Assembly: GCA_022008415.1 (NCBI GenBank) | Contig: JAIRBC010000012.1 | Coordinates: 1-64,000, forward strand | Direction of reading: 5' to 3' | Length of the DNA stretch: 64,000 nucleotides | DNA from: Cerina litoralis | Lineage (GTDB): Bacteria; Bacteroidota; Bacteroidia; Flavobacteriales; Flavobacteriaceae | Shown: positions 36,673-45,704 of the stretch, one piece after another | How positions within the stretch are numbered: the first letter of the stretch is position 1 | Layout of the letters: the number at the start of each line of letters is the position of its first letter | Notes under the pieces: model-generated | What the model saw: only the letters and a program-made list of their open reading frames with translations | Databases searched by the model: none | What the model was told of the DNA's origin: nothing | Program-made: the position numbers and the translations under genes

Positions 36673-38643
36673 CTATTGCCACTCCATGCGTTGTAACCGC
36701 ACCGCGTTTAAGACAGCCAAGAGGGCAACCCCAACATCGGCAAAAACGGCCTCCCACATGGTTGCAATACCCCAGGCGCCCATCAAGAGAACGATAAATT
36801 TTACCCCAAAGGCCAGGGCGATGTTTTGCCATACAATGTGCCTTGTAGAGCGTCCTATCCTGATGGCTTTGGAAATCTTGGAGGGTTGATCGGTCTGGAT
36901 GATGACATCTGCGGTCTCAATGGCCACATCGCTGCCCAAACCTCCCATGGCGATACCTACATCGCTAGCCGCTAAAACGGGAGCATCGTTGATGCCGTCC
37001 CCTACAAATGCCACCCTGGTGTTGGGAATTTGTTTAAGGGCTTCCACCTCGTCCAGTTTCTCTTCTGGCAACAAGCCGCCCATAGCTTTATCCAGTCCAA
37101 GTTCTTTCCCTACTTTATCGCTGATGGAAACCTTATCGCCCGAAAGCATGACCAACTGCCGTATTCCCAAATCGCGAATCCGCTGTATGGCGTGGTGTGC
37201 ATCTTCTTTCAATTCATCGGCAATGGTTACGTAGCCCACAAATTTGCCGTCCATAGCAATCATTACGATAGATTCCACAATACTATCGGTTTCGGCAGGA
37301 ACATCGATTTTGTTGGCGTTCATCAAGGATTTGTTACCTGCCAAAACCGATTTATCGTTAACGATTCCCTTTAGACCCTTTCCCGCAATTTCCGTGACGT
37401 TGGTAGCGCTCAAGCTATTGTCTTCTAATTTATACTCCAAAATAGCACGTGCGATCGGATGGGTAGATTGTTTTTCGAGTGCTTGAAGATACGCCATCAT
37501 TTCCTGTTCGGCACCTATATAGGTCTTGATTTCCTTAACTTTAAATACCCCTTTGGTAACCGTGCCGGTTTTATCCATGACTACGGTATTGATCTTGGTA
37601 ACGGCATCCAAAAAAGAGGCTCCTTTAAACAAGATGCCGTTGCGTGAAGCCGCACCCAAGCCTCCAAAATAACCCAAAGGGATGGAAATGACCAAGGCGC
37701 AAGGACAGGAAATCACCAAAAAGATCAATGCGCGATACAACCAATCCTTAAACACATAATCATCGATAAAAAAGTAGGGTAGGAGGGTTAGACCAATCGC
37801 GAGAAAGACGACGATTGGGGTATAGACGCGAGCAAATTTCCGAATAAAAAGTTCCGTTTTCGATTTCTTGGCGGTAGCATTCTGGACCATATCCAATATT
37901 CTAGCTATAGAACTGTCATTGAATAACTTGGTTGTTTCTATTTCTATAACTTCTTCAAGATTTATACTGCCCGAGAAAACATCGTTTCCTCTTTGTACGG
38001 TATCGGGTTTGCTCTCTCCCGTGATGGCGGCCGTGTTTACCGACGCCTTGTTAGACAGGAGGGTGCCGTCTAACGGGATTTTTTCCCCTACTCGGACTTG
38101 GATTCTCTCGCCGACCCCAACTTCTTCCGGACTGACCGATACGTAATTGCCGTTGCGAAAGACCAATGCGGCGTTAGGACGCACATCCAGCAGCGCTTTT
38201 ATATTCCCCCGCGCTTTTTTTACGGCGGCTCCTTGGAAGAGTTCGCCTACCGCGTAGAACAACATTACGGCCACTCCTTCGGGATACTGACCAATGGCAA
38301 ATGCCCCAATGGTCGCGATACTCATCAAAAGAAATTCCGTAAAGAAATCGCCTTTTTTAATGCTTTTCCAACCTTCAACCATCACGGGCCATCCCACGGG
38401 GAGATATGCTACGGCGTACCAACTTATCCGCACCCATCCTTTGAAGAATGGTAGTTGCACAAAATGGTCTACTATCAATCCTGTAACAAGTAAAACAAAA
38501 CTAAAAACGGCCGGGAGGTAAGTTTTATTGCCAGAGCTTTTAGCGGCATGGCCATGTTCCCCGTGTGAGGTTTCACAACAACCGCTATCGGTTGTTGAAC
38601 TTTTACATGCTTCCTTTTCCTTTTGGGTTTCTAAAACTTCCAT
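36673..38643 (-). CDS. zntA: Zn/Cd/Pb-type heavy-metal P-type ATPase (P1B-2)
   Basis: A 656-residue inner-membrane exporter. The N-terminus has no HMA fold but is rich in Cys and His (DSGCCETSHGEHGHA). The CPC motif is in SCPCALVISIPLG, the phosphorylation site is DKTGTVTKG, and [13 protein letters not shown] is the hinge. The tail carries the Lys and Asp positions typical of P1B-2 (AFGVKFIVLLMG; VFADVGVALLAVLNA). Met at 38643 is chosen because the next upstream Met (38694) lies within a 17-bp operator. The gene follows a Fur-family gene on the same strand. Confidence 0.93.
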   Translation of the reverse strand: MEVLETQKEKEACKSSTTDSGCCETSHGEHGHAAKSSGNKTYLPAVFSFVLLVTGLIVDHFVQLPFFKGWVRISWYAVAYLPVGWPVMVEGWKSIKKGDFFTEFLLMSIATIGAFAIGQYPEGVAVMLFYAVGELFQGAAVKKARGNIKALLDVRPNAALVFRNGNYVSVSPEEVGVGERIQVRVGEKIPLDGTLLSNKASVNTAAITGESKPDTVQRGNDVFSGSINLEEVIEIETTKLFNDSSIARILDMVQNATAKKSKTELFIRKFARVYTPIVVFLAIGLTLLPYFFIDDYVFKDWLYRALIFLVISCPCALVISIPLGYFGGLGAASRNGILFKGASFLDAVTKINTVVMDKTGTVTKGVFKVKEIKTYIGAEQEMMAYLQALEKQSTHPIARAILEYKLEDNSLSATNVTEIAGKGLKGIVNDKSVLAGNKSLMNANKIDVPAETDSIVESIVMIAMDGKFVGYVTIADELKEDAHHAIQRIRDLGIRQLVMLSGDKVSISDKVGKELGLDKAMGGLLPEEKLDEVEALKQIPNTRVAFVGDGINDAPVLAASDVGIAMGGLGSDVAIETADVIIQTDQPSKISKAIRIGRSTRHIVWQNIALAFGVKFIVLLMGAWGIATMWEAVFADVGVALLAVLNAVRLQRMEWQ

Positions 38644-38677
38644 AATTCTATAAATCCCAAAGGTCGGGAAGTGTTCT

Positions 38678-38694
38678 ATGCAATGGAAGTGCAT
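38678..38694. promoter_or_regulatory. Candidate metal-regulator operator upstream of zntA
   Basis: ATGCAATGGAAGTGCAT is a 17-bp dyad (ATGCAA-N5-kTGCAT) and is identical at 14 of 17 positions to a site upstream of the CzcA operon (45688-45704). It lies 12 nt upstream of a -7-like CAAAGGTC (minus strand GACCTTTG, 38658-38665). The spacing is nearly the same as at the other copy. Confidence 0.6.
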
Positions 38695-38809
38695 TTTGGA
38701 AGAAGACGAAAGAACCAGGACTCAGGAAGCAAGACACATTCGTGCATATAAGACTTAGTCTTGGGTCTTGACTTTTGGCTTTTGGCTCTTGGGAGCCGAT
38801 TTTTTGCTC

Positions 38810-39244
38810 CTACCTAATTGTCTTTTGTTGGGAAGAACACTTATCGCAAATTCCCTTCACCACCAGGTTCACATTTTCCGCAGTGTAACCCGTTGGCAAG
38901 TTTATATGAGGAATTTTGTGCTCGGTAAGGCATACGGTTTCGTTGCAGGTGGAGCAATGGAAATGGAGGTGAAGATCAGTATCTATCTCGCAATTACAGC
39001 CATCCTCACAAAGGGCGTATTTCTTAATACCGGTCCCATCTTCTATTTGATGTACAATCCCCTTTTCCTCAAAGGTTTTTACACTTCTATAAAGAGTGGT
39101 CCGATCGGATTTGGCAAATGCATTTTCAATGTCGGTGAGTGCCACGGCAACATTTTTCTCCAACAGGTATTTATAGATAAGGATACGCATCGCTGTTGGA
39201 CGAACGCCCTGATCTTTCAATAATTTTTCTATTTTTTGTGTCAT
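38810..39244 (-). CDS. Fur-family transcriptional regulator, zinc-type candidate
   Basis: A 144-residue metal-responsive regulator. The winged helix contains RPTAMRILIYKYLLEK and the recognition region KSDRTTLYRSVKTFEEKGIV. The dimerisation domain has a sensory-site His/Asp cluster (DTDLHLHFHC) and two CxxC pairs (CSTC, CDKC) for a structural zinc. An upstream Met at 39304 would add 20 unrelated residues. It lies between two divalent-metal exporter units whose promoters share a 17-bp dyad, so a Zur-like role is inferred. Confidence 0.88.
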   Translation of the reverse strand: MTQKIEKLLKDQGVRPTAMRILIYKYLLEKNVAVALTDIENAFAKSDRTTLYRSVKTFEEKGIVHQIEDGTGIKKYALCEDGCNCEIDTDLHLHFHCSTCNETVCLTEHKIPHINLPTGYTAENVNLVVKGICDKCSSQQKTIR

Positions 39245-39358
39245 GCTTTTTGTTTTTGTACCTGAATCCGGAGAGGTTAATAGAAGTGTACTACAAGTCG
39301 GCAATCTTAAAAGATCATAACAATAACCTTTAATCCCTTCGCCGTTGGCTCCCCGTCA

Positions 39359-39382
39359 GAACGATTGTCGGGCTGGCTCCCC
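39359..39382 (-). repeat. 24-nt repeat, inverted copy of 7379-7402
   Basis: The minus strand reads GGGGAGCCAGCCCGACAATC followed by GTTC, exactly as at 7379-7402. The surrounding 39245-39477 region holds no gene. Confidence 0.7.
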
Positions 39383-39477
39383 ATGGAAATAACGGCAGGA
39401 CCAACATTTAAGAATCTTAGAGTTTATCCAATGTGGAATATTTTTATCAATCGGTTAAGAACAGGTCTTTTGCCATT

Positions 39478-40662
39478 TTAATGGGGATGCTCAGCCTCCC
39501 CTTTTTTCATTTCCGCCAAAAGGTAATAGGCGTTATTTTGGGCAAATTGTGTGCCTGAAGCAATATTTAAAGGAAATGTTACGGCGGTCCAACCATCATC
39601 TTCGATTCCTTTAAACACTTTAATCGGTTTAAAGCTCCAATCCTCTTTTTCTTTCTCTACCGAAAATACAAAAAATTTATCACCGTCTTTTACAATTGCA
39701 CTTTCTGGAAGGGCCTGGCTTTTGGTGCTATCCACTATTATTTTTCCCTGAATGTACATCCCGGGAATTAAATTCCCTCTTTTATTTTCTATGTCCGCAT
39801 GGCTGTGGATAGCCTTTGGATTATCTTCAAAAGATTTGCCGACGGAGTATATGATTGCCTTAAATTCTTGGTCTGGTAGGGATTGTAACTGAAAGCGAAC
39901 CGTTTGTCCTACTTTCACCTTGTTCACATCCTTTTCGAATACCATTAGATCGGCGTGGACATGATGTGTATTCACTATTTCGAAAAGTTCTGTTTCCGGA
40001 GCAACGTATTGTCCTGTTTTTGCCCTAACCTTTTGTACAAAGCCTTCAATGGGGCTTCTAAGTGCCACTTTTTGATAAATAGTTCCTTGCCGAACACCAG
40101 CCGGATCTAAATCGAGTAACCTTAGCTGGGCCTCCATACCTTTTACCAAAGACTTGGAAGCATCGTATTTTGCTTCTGCTTTCTGGTAGCTCATTCCAGA
40201 CCCTACGCCCGCTTCGTACAACTTTTTTTGACGCTCGTAATCTTTATTCAAATAATTGCTATTGCTGTACGCGTTCAGATAATCGGTCTGCATTTGTATA
40301 ATCCTGGGATGGGATAGAAATGCCACAATTTGGCCTTTCTGCACTTTGTCCCCTTCTATTACTTGGATGGAAACCACATTGGCGCCCACCACACTGGTAA
40401 TGGAGGCTTCGTTTTGCGGAGGTACTTCCAATTGCCCATTGGCCTCTACATAGCCGCTCATGGACCTCCTGGATAGCGTATCGATCTTCATGTTTAACGC
40501 ATCGAATTGTTGGGCAGTGAGCATCACTTCTTCTATTTGGTCGTGATCTTCTTCTTCGTGACCGTGTATATCTTCCTCATTGTTCTTTTTAGTATTTCCA
40601 CAGGAAACTGTCATTAGACAAATAGACAGAAGGAATATAATTTTATAGCTAAGATGTTTCAT
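39478..40662 (-). CDS. czcB: RND efflux periplasmic adaptor (CzcB/CnrB-like)
   Basis: A 394-residue lipoprotein-type membrane-fusion protein. The signal ends LMTVSCGNTK, with Cys as the lipid site, followed by a His/Glu/Asp-rich stretch (DIHGHEEEDHDQIEE) that may bind divalent metals. A helical hairpin (about residues 115-175) and barrel domains follow (PIEGFVQKVRAKTGQYV). It starts 3 nt after the CzcA-TolC fusion gene and completes that pump complex. It lacks the DUF3347 domain found in the copper adaptor. Confidence 0.92.
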   Translation of the reverse strand: MKHLSYKIIFLLSICLMTVSCGNTKKNNEEDIHGHEEEDHDQIEEVMLTAQQFDALNMKIDTLSRRSMSGYVEANGQLEVPPQNEASITSVVGANVVSIQVIEGDKVQKGQIVAFLSHPRIIQMQTDYLNAYSNSNYLNKDYERQKKLYEAGVGSGMSYQKAEAKYDASKSLVKGMEAQLRLLDLDPAGVRQGTIYQKVALRSPIEGFVQKVRAKTGQYVAPETELFEIVNTHHVHADLMVFEKDVNKVKVGQTVRFQLQSLPDQEFKAIIYSVGKSFEDNPKAIHSHADIENKRGNLIPGMYIQGKIIVDSTKSQALPESAIVKDGDKFFVFSVEKEKEDWSFKPIKVFKGIEDDGWTAVTFPLNIASGTQFAQNNAYYLLAEMKKGEAEHPH

Positions 40663-40665
40663 TTT

Positions 40666-43600
40666 CTAATTTTTTTGAAAATATTGGATTTGAAATAAAC
40701 TTGACAGATAATTGTTTAAGGTTTGCTGTGCATCGAGTTCGGATTGGATAGCCTCTTTTATAATTTGCGTAAATCCAGCATAATCCACCGCACCTTCCTT
40801 GTAAGCCAGCAATGCGCCTTTTCGTTGTTCCTTGGCCAAGGGAACTACTTGGGTTTTATAAAAATACCACGAGGATTCCCATTTTTGAAATTCAGATTTT
40901 GCTCTATTGAATTTAGAGTTTACCTCGCGTTCCTTGAGGGTTGCATCCAACTCGGCAATCTGTTTATTAATTTCTGCCGTTTTTACTTGGGATTTAATAT
41001 CCCCCGATAAAAAAGGAACGGTAATACCTGCCTGATATCTATAAAATCCGTTATTCCCATTTACCGTTTGCAGTCCGCCCTGCAGGTTTAGTTTGGGCAA
41101 GTTATGTGCCTTTATCGCCCTGTAATTTGCATCGGCCTCGTCCATTCTATTTCGTGCCAGGGACATTTCTGGGTGGATTTTCAGATCTATTGGTTCAACG
41201 GTAACGAAATCCATTTCAAATTCATCCGTAACGGAATAGAAGATATCGGAAGCCAGCCAAAGGTTCAGTTTTTCCAATGCGATTATATAATCGTTAAGAG
41301 CTTGTTCCTTTTTATTGTTAATCTGTAAAGCCTGATTTTTAGCCGAAAGATATTCCAATTTGGAAATAGCCTCCGCTTCATATTTAAGTTTCACTTCCTT
41401 GGTGAAATCGATAAAGATAGAATCTAATTCGGCGTACAAGCGAATCTCTTTTTTTGCAAGCATAGCGGAGGCCCAAGCCCTTTTCACCTCAATTTCTACC
41501 TGAAGTAGGGACAGTTGGTAATCACTATTGGCCAATAGGATACGTTGTTCCTGAAGCCGCTTTTTGGCGGTGGTTCCAAAAATCTGCATATTTTTTTGGC
41601 CGACCCCGACAAGGGTATAGATACCTCTTTCGTCGTTTATTTCTTCCCCTCCTGTAAAGACTTCCGTCATACCCAGATCTAGGGACGTTTGCTTCAATCG
41701 TTCCTCCTTCTCAATTTCCAGAACCTTCTGTTTTAAAAGGGGATAGTTTTCCATTGAAATCTGCACTGCTTCCGACAAACCAATTTCAGGAGAAGTATCA
41801 GGCTGTTGTTGTGCTTCTAGGTTGGTGGGTTTAATCAGGAATAATACAAATATCCCCGTCGCCATTATCCATTTTTTATTAAGCCCTAAATTTCCTGAAC
41901 GCTTTTCTACCCACCGATAAAGAATCGGGAGTACAAACAAAGTAAGTAGGGTAGCGGTAAGAAGTCCTCCAATGACAACCGTAGCCAAGGGCCGCTGTAC
42001 TTCGGCGCCTGCCGAGGTGGAAAGTGCCATGGGCAAAAATCCAAGGACATCGGTAAAGGCGGTCAGCATAATTGGGCGAATCCGCCTTTTTGTTCCTTGC
42101 AAGATTCGTTCTTTTAGGCTCAAGTCACCTTCCTGTTTCAATTCGTTCAGGCCACTGATCATGACCAATCCGTTGAGAACGGCTACACCAAACAGTACGA
42201 TAAAACCAACCCCTGCCGAAATACTGAAAGGCATATCGCGCAGCCAAAGGGCAAATACTCCGCCTATGGCCGCCATGGGAATGGCCATATAGATCATTAA
42301 TGTCTGTGGTAAGGATTTTAGGGCAAAATAAATAAGGATAAATATTAGCAATAGTGCAATGGGTACTACGGTCTGTAAACGATTGCTGGCGCGCTCCAAA
42401 TTTTCAAATGCCCCACCATAGCGGATATAGTATCCGGGGGGCAATTTTAGTTTTTCGTCCAAACGGGTTTGGATATCTTCAACGACCGATTTAACGTCCC
42501 GATCTCTGATATTAATACCCACGTATGTCCTCCTGTTGGTATTGTCCCTACTGATCTGCATGGGCCCAGGTTTGTAACTTATCTCCGCAACTTCCCTGAG
42601 GGGAATTTGGCTTCCATTGGGTAAATCGACAAAAAGATCCTTAACATCCGAAATGTCCGTCCTATTCTGTTTGTCCAATCGCACCACCAGATCAAAGCGT
42701 TTCTCCCCTTCAAAAATGACTCCGGCGTGGCCTCCGGCAAATGCTGTCTGAATAATACTGTTCAACGAATTGATTTGGATGCCATATTGCGCCAATTTCC
42801 TTCGGTCATAATTAACGGATATTTGGGGCTGCCCCGTGGTAGACTCCACTTTCATATCGGCAACTCCGGGTATATCCTTAACGAGATTGCCGATTTCCTC
42901 TCCCTTTGATGCCAAAATATCCAGGTCGTCCCCAAACAACTTGATGGCCACATCTTCCCGAACCCCTGTAATCAGCTCGTTAAAACGCATTTCAATGGGT
43001 TGGGTAAACTCAAAATTGACCCCTGGAACAATACTGATCGCTTCTTTGATTTTATCGATAAGTTCTCCTTTTGAGGTGGCCGAAGTCCACTCGGAGGGTT
43101 CCTTTAGAATAATAAACACATCGGCCATATCCATGGGCATGGGATCGGTAGGCACATCCGCGACCCCGATCCGACTAATTACGGACTCAGCTTCTGGAAA
43201 TTGAGCCTTGATAACCTGCTCAATTTTTGTAGTGGTTTCTATGGATTCACTTAGGGAACTTCCCGGTTTTAAAATATCGTGAAAAGCGATATCGCCCTCG
43301 TCCAATTGAGGAATAAATTCACCTCCCAATTTGGTAAAAGCAAATACGGTAAGAACAAATAGTGCCAACGCAATGCCGATTATCCATTTTCCTTTTTCCA
43401 GCGATTTGGAAAGCAAGGGCTCATACTTGCGTTCTACCCAATGGACAAATCGATCACCGTAGCTCGCACTCCCTTCGGCTCCCTGCCCGACTTCTTCATT
43501 CAGGCGGGCGTTTAGAGGCCGAAATTTCCGAAGGCCGAGCGGAGCCTTTGCCAACGGAACCTCAGGTTCATTAGAGGGCAAAATCAGGGCGGATACCATG

Positions 43601-45090
43601 GGCACATACGTTAAACAGAGTACCATTGCCCCGATCATCGCGAAGATAAAGGTAAGGGCCATGGGTTTAAACATTTTGCCTTCCACCCCTTCCAAAGACA
43701 AAATGGGAATAAAAACAATGAGAATAATAAGTTGACCAAAGAAGGCGGTATTCATCATTTTTTTTGAAGAATCGGCTACCAGGGCATCCTTGTCTTTAGG
43801 GGAGAGCGATTTTGTCTTCCCAATCCGGGAACTGAGGAGAAATACGGTGCTTTCCACGATTATGACGGCACCGTCAACAATAATCCCAAAGTCAATGGCT
43901 CCAAGACTCATTAAATTGGCCCACACGTCAAATAAGTTCATCAGAATAAAGGCAAAAAGTAGTGACAGAGGTATCGTGGAGGCTACAATTAGCCCTCCTC
44001 GCCAATTTCCCAGCAGTAGTACCAGTACAAAAATGACAATAAGTCCGCCTTCCAAAAGATTCTTGGTAACGGTTCCGGTGGTTTTGGAAATTAGTTCGCT
44101 ACGATCTAGAAAGGGTTTTATAGTAACGCCTTCCGGTAATGATTTTTGGATTTGGACCACCCTTTCCTTAACGTTGCTTATGACCTCATTGGAATTGGCG
44201 CCTTTGAGCATCAGAATCATGCCTCCCACAGTTTCCCCCTTTCCATCCTTGGTCAGTGCGCCGTATCTTATTGCACTTCCGATGGAAACTTTGGCTATGT
44301 CCTTTATTCTTATGGGAATGTTATTGATGGTCTTAACAACGATATTCTCAATATCTGGAATGGATTTCGCGAGACCTTCTCCCCTTATAAAATTGGCTTG
44401 ATGGTTTTTTTCGATATAGGCCCCTCCGGTATTTTGATTATTGTTTTCCAAGGCCTCAAAAACATCTGCAATGCTCAACCCGATTGCCCTTAGCTCGTTC
44501 GGGTTAATGGCCACCTCGTACTGTTTAATCTTCCCTCCAAATGCATTGACCTCGATAACGCCCGGAACCATGGCCATTTGCCGACGAACGATCCAATCCT
44601 GAAATGTACGAAGTTGGGTTATATCATACTTGTCTTGATGGGCTTCGTCTACTTCCAAGGTATATTGGTAAATTTCCCCTAAACCTGTAGAGATGGGCCC
44701 CATGGCAGGTTGGCCAAAACCTTGCGGAATTTGCTGCCGTATTTCTGGAAGTTTTTCTGAAACCAGCTGGCGGGGCAGATAGGTACCTACCTTATCGTTA
44801 AAGACGATTGTAACTACGGAGAGACCAAAACGGGAAATGGATCGTATTTCCTGTACTTCGGGCAGGTTGCTCAAGGCAAGTTCTACGGGATAGGTAACAA
44901 ATTGCTCTATTTCTTCCGTTCCCAGGTTTGGAGCTTGGGTGATCACCTGCACCTGATTGTTCGTAATATCCGGCACCGCATCTATAGGTACCTTGGCCAT
45001 GCTCCAGATTCCCAAACCAATAAGAGCAAAGGTGAAAAGGCCAATTATGAATTTATTATCGATCGAGAAATCAATGATTTTATTGATCAT
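40666..45090 (-). CDS. czcA: CzcA-type RND pump fused to a TolC-like outer-membrane factor
   Basis: A 1474-residue fusion. Residues 1 to about 1050 form a CzcA/CusA-class RND pump with GAIDFGIIVDGAVIIVEST, LDEGDIAF and GVAVLNGLVMISG. The Met triad of copper pumps is absent at LDEGDIAFHDILKPG, which suits divalent cations (Zn, Co, Cd, Ni). After RWVEKRSGN a new hydrophobic segment (about 1065-1085) leads to a TolC-like domain (GLSEAVQISMENYPLL onward, about 1100-1474). A GC-rich repeat is inserted in frame near residues 511-545. It forms an operon with czcB. Confidence 0.93.
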   Translation of the reverse strand: MINKIIDFSIDNKFIIGLFTFALIGLGIWSMAKVPIDAVPDITNNQVQVITQAPNLGTEEIEQFVTYPVELALSNLPEVQEIRSISRFGLSVVTIVFNDKVGTYLPRQLVSEKLPEIRQQIPQGFGQPAMGPISTGLGEIYQYTLEVDEAHQDKYDITQLRTFQDWIVRRQMAMVPGVIEVNAFGGKIKQYEVAINPNELRAIGLSIADVFEALENNNQNTGGAYIEKNHQANFIRGEGLAKSIPDIENIVVKTINNIPIRIKDIAKVSIGSAIRYGALTKDGKGETVGGMILMLKGANSNEVISNVKERVVQIQKSLPEGVTIKPFLDRSELISKTTGTVTKNLLEGGLIVIFVLVLLLGNWRGGLIVASTIPLSLLFAFILMNLFDVWANLMSLGAIDFGIIVDGAVIIVESTVFLLSSRIGKTKSLSPKDKDALVADSSKKMMNTAFFGQLIILIVFIPILSLEGVEGKMFKPMALTFIFAMIGAMVLCLTYVPMVSALILPSNEPEVPLAKAPLGLRKFRPLNARLNEEVGQGAEGSASYGDRFVHWVERKYEPLLSKSLEKGKWIIGIALALFVLTVFAFTKLGGEFIPQLDEGDIAFHDILKPGSSLSESIETTTKIEQVIKAQFPEAESVISRIGVADVPTDPMPMDMADVFIILKEPSEWTSATSKGELIDKIKEAISIVPGVNFEFTQPIEMRFNELITGVREDVAIKLFGDDLDILASKGEEIGNLVKDIPGVADMKVESTTGQPQISVNYDRRKLAQYGIQINSLNSIIQTAFAGGHAGVIFEGEKRFDLVVRLDKQNRTDISDVKDLFVDLPNGSQIPLREVAEISYKPGPMQISRDNTNRRTYVGINIRDRDVKSVVEDIQTRLDEKLKLPPGYYIRYGGAFENLERASNRLQTVVPIALLLIFILIYFALKSLPQTLMIYMAIPMAAIGGVFALWLRDMPFSISAGVGFIVLFGVAVLNGLVMISGLNELKQEGDLSLKERILQGTKRRIRPIMLTAFTDVLGFLPMALSTSAGAEVQRPLATVVIGGLLTATLLTLFVLPILYRWVEKRSGNLGLNKKWIMATGIFVLFLIKPTNLEAQQQPDTSPEIGLSEAVQISMENYPLLKQKVLEIEKEERLKQTSLDLGMTEVFTGGEEINDERGIYTLVGVGQKNMQIFGTTAKKRLQEQRILLANSDYQLSLLQVEIEVKRAWASAMLAKKEIRLYAELDSIFIDFTKEVKLKYEAEAISKLEYLSAKNQALQINNKKEQALNDYIIALEKLNLWLASDIFYSVTDEFEMDFVTVEPIDLKIHPEMSLARNRMDEADANYRAIKAHNLPKLNLQGGLQTVNGNNGFYRYQAGITVPFLSGDIKSQVKTAEINKQIAELDATLKEREVNSKFNRAKSEFQKWESSWYFYKTQVVPLAKEQRKGALLAYKEGAVDYAGFTQIIKEAIQSELDAQQTLNNYLSSLFQIQYFQKN
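43461..43556 (-). repeat. Palindromic repeat inserted in frame within czcA
   Basis: About 96 bp of GC-rich sequence (CTGCCCGACTTCTTCATTCA, GGCGGGC, TTCGGCTCCCTG, CCGAGCGGAGCC) encodes PLGLRKFRPLNARLNEEVGQ and following residues. It lies between the membrane segment ending ALILPSNEPE and DRFVHWVERKYEPLL, where relatives have a short loop. Its composition is unlike the rest of czcA. Similar words (cccgcctgaat) occur in an intergenic region at 57169-57180. Confidence 0.5.
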
Positions 45091-45348
45091 TTAAAAAAAA
45101 TAATTCAGATACTGTTAAGAAAAATTTCAGAACGGTTCCTTAGTTAAACTTTTCCGTAAGGGTATTTATAAACCTCCGAAATTGAATTTTGACTTAAAGA
45201 AGAGGTTTATACTTTTGCCATTCGTTAAATCCCGAAGGGTCGGGAGCTCTTTTTCACTAGACAGCGAAAAGCTTCATTCACTTTAAAACAATGAGGTAAT
45301 GAAAGGACATAGTTGTCCTCCATTGGAGATAAGTGTAAAAATTTTGAA

Positions 45349-45663
45349 TTAAATCTTGGGAGGTTGTAAAATGGAGGGAATGAAATCTAATGCGCGCCTA
45401 TTAAAGTGAAAAGGTTGCACACTAGATATTTCGACGGTAATAATTTGGTGGGGATTTGAAGCAGAATAAATAACATTCACATGGCAACAATGACATTGAC
45501 AAAATGGAGAACACTGATCATCGGAATGCCCGTGGTTGTGTTCTATATCCAATTGTGAGACAATAAAATTTTCATCCAGATCCGCAGCTGTCGCGTTATC
45601 TCCACATGGTACTAAGATAAGTCCAAGGAAATAAATAGATAGGATGTAGGCCAATAGTTTCAC
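45349..45663 (-). CDS. Small His/Cys-rich secreted protein (DUF6660-like)
   Basis: A 104-residue exported protein. The signal peptide covers about residues 1-20. A metal-ligand-rich centre, HNHGHSDDQCSPFCQCHCC, follows, then a beta-prone C-terminus. Similar small proteins (DUF6660) precede CzcA-type operons in Flavobacteriia; this is from memory. It is the first gene after a promoter and 17-bp dyad, 258 bp before czcA on the same strand. It probably binds metal in the periplasm. It is the counterpart of the small protein that opens the copper operon. Confidence 0.75.
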   Translation of the reverse strand: MKLLAYILSIYFLGLILVPCGDNATAADLDENFIVSQLDIEHNHGHSDDQCSPFCQCHCCHVNVIYSASNPHQIITVEISSVQPFHFNRRALDFIPSILQPPKI

Positions 45664-45668
45664 GGCTT

Positions 45669-45676
45669 CAAAGATA
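45669..45676 (-). promoter_or_regulatory. -7 box of the czc operon
   Basis: TATCTTTG on the minus strand matches TAnnTTTG, 5 nt before the ATG at 45663, so the transcript would be nearly leaderless. Confidence 0.5.
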
Positions 45677-45687
45677 AAAATTTTTTA

Positions 45688-45704
45688 ATGCAACAGAATT
45701 GCAT
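45688..45704. promoter_or_regulatory. Candidate metal-regulator operator upstream of the czc operon
   Basis: ATGCAACAGAATTGCAT is a dyad with 6-bp arms (ATGCAA/TTGCAT) and a 5-nt spacer. It lies 11 nt upstream of the -7 box, in the promoter spacer, where a repressor would block polymerase. It shares 14 of 17 bases with the site upstream of the Zn ATPase gene (38678-38694). Confidence 0.65.

Noticed and set aside
38644-38694. Upstream ATG at 38694 as start of the Zn ATPase
   Set aside because: The extra 17 residues are encoded by the 17-bp operator and -7-like box; Met at 38643 matches the usual N-terminus.
21380-45663. Metal island as a recently acquired integrative element
   Set aside because: No integrase, transposase, relaxase, attachment repeat or tRNA junction was found at its borders, so transfer cannot be claimed from this window.
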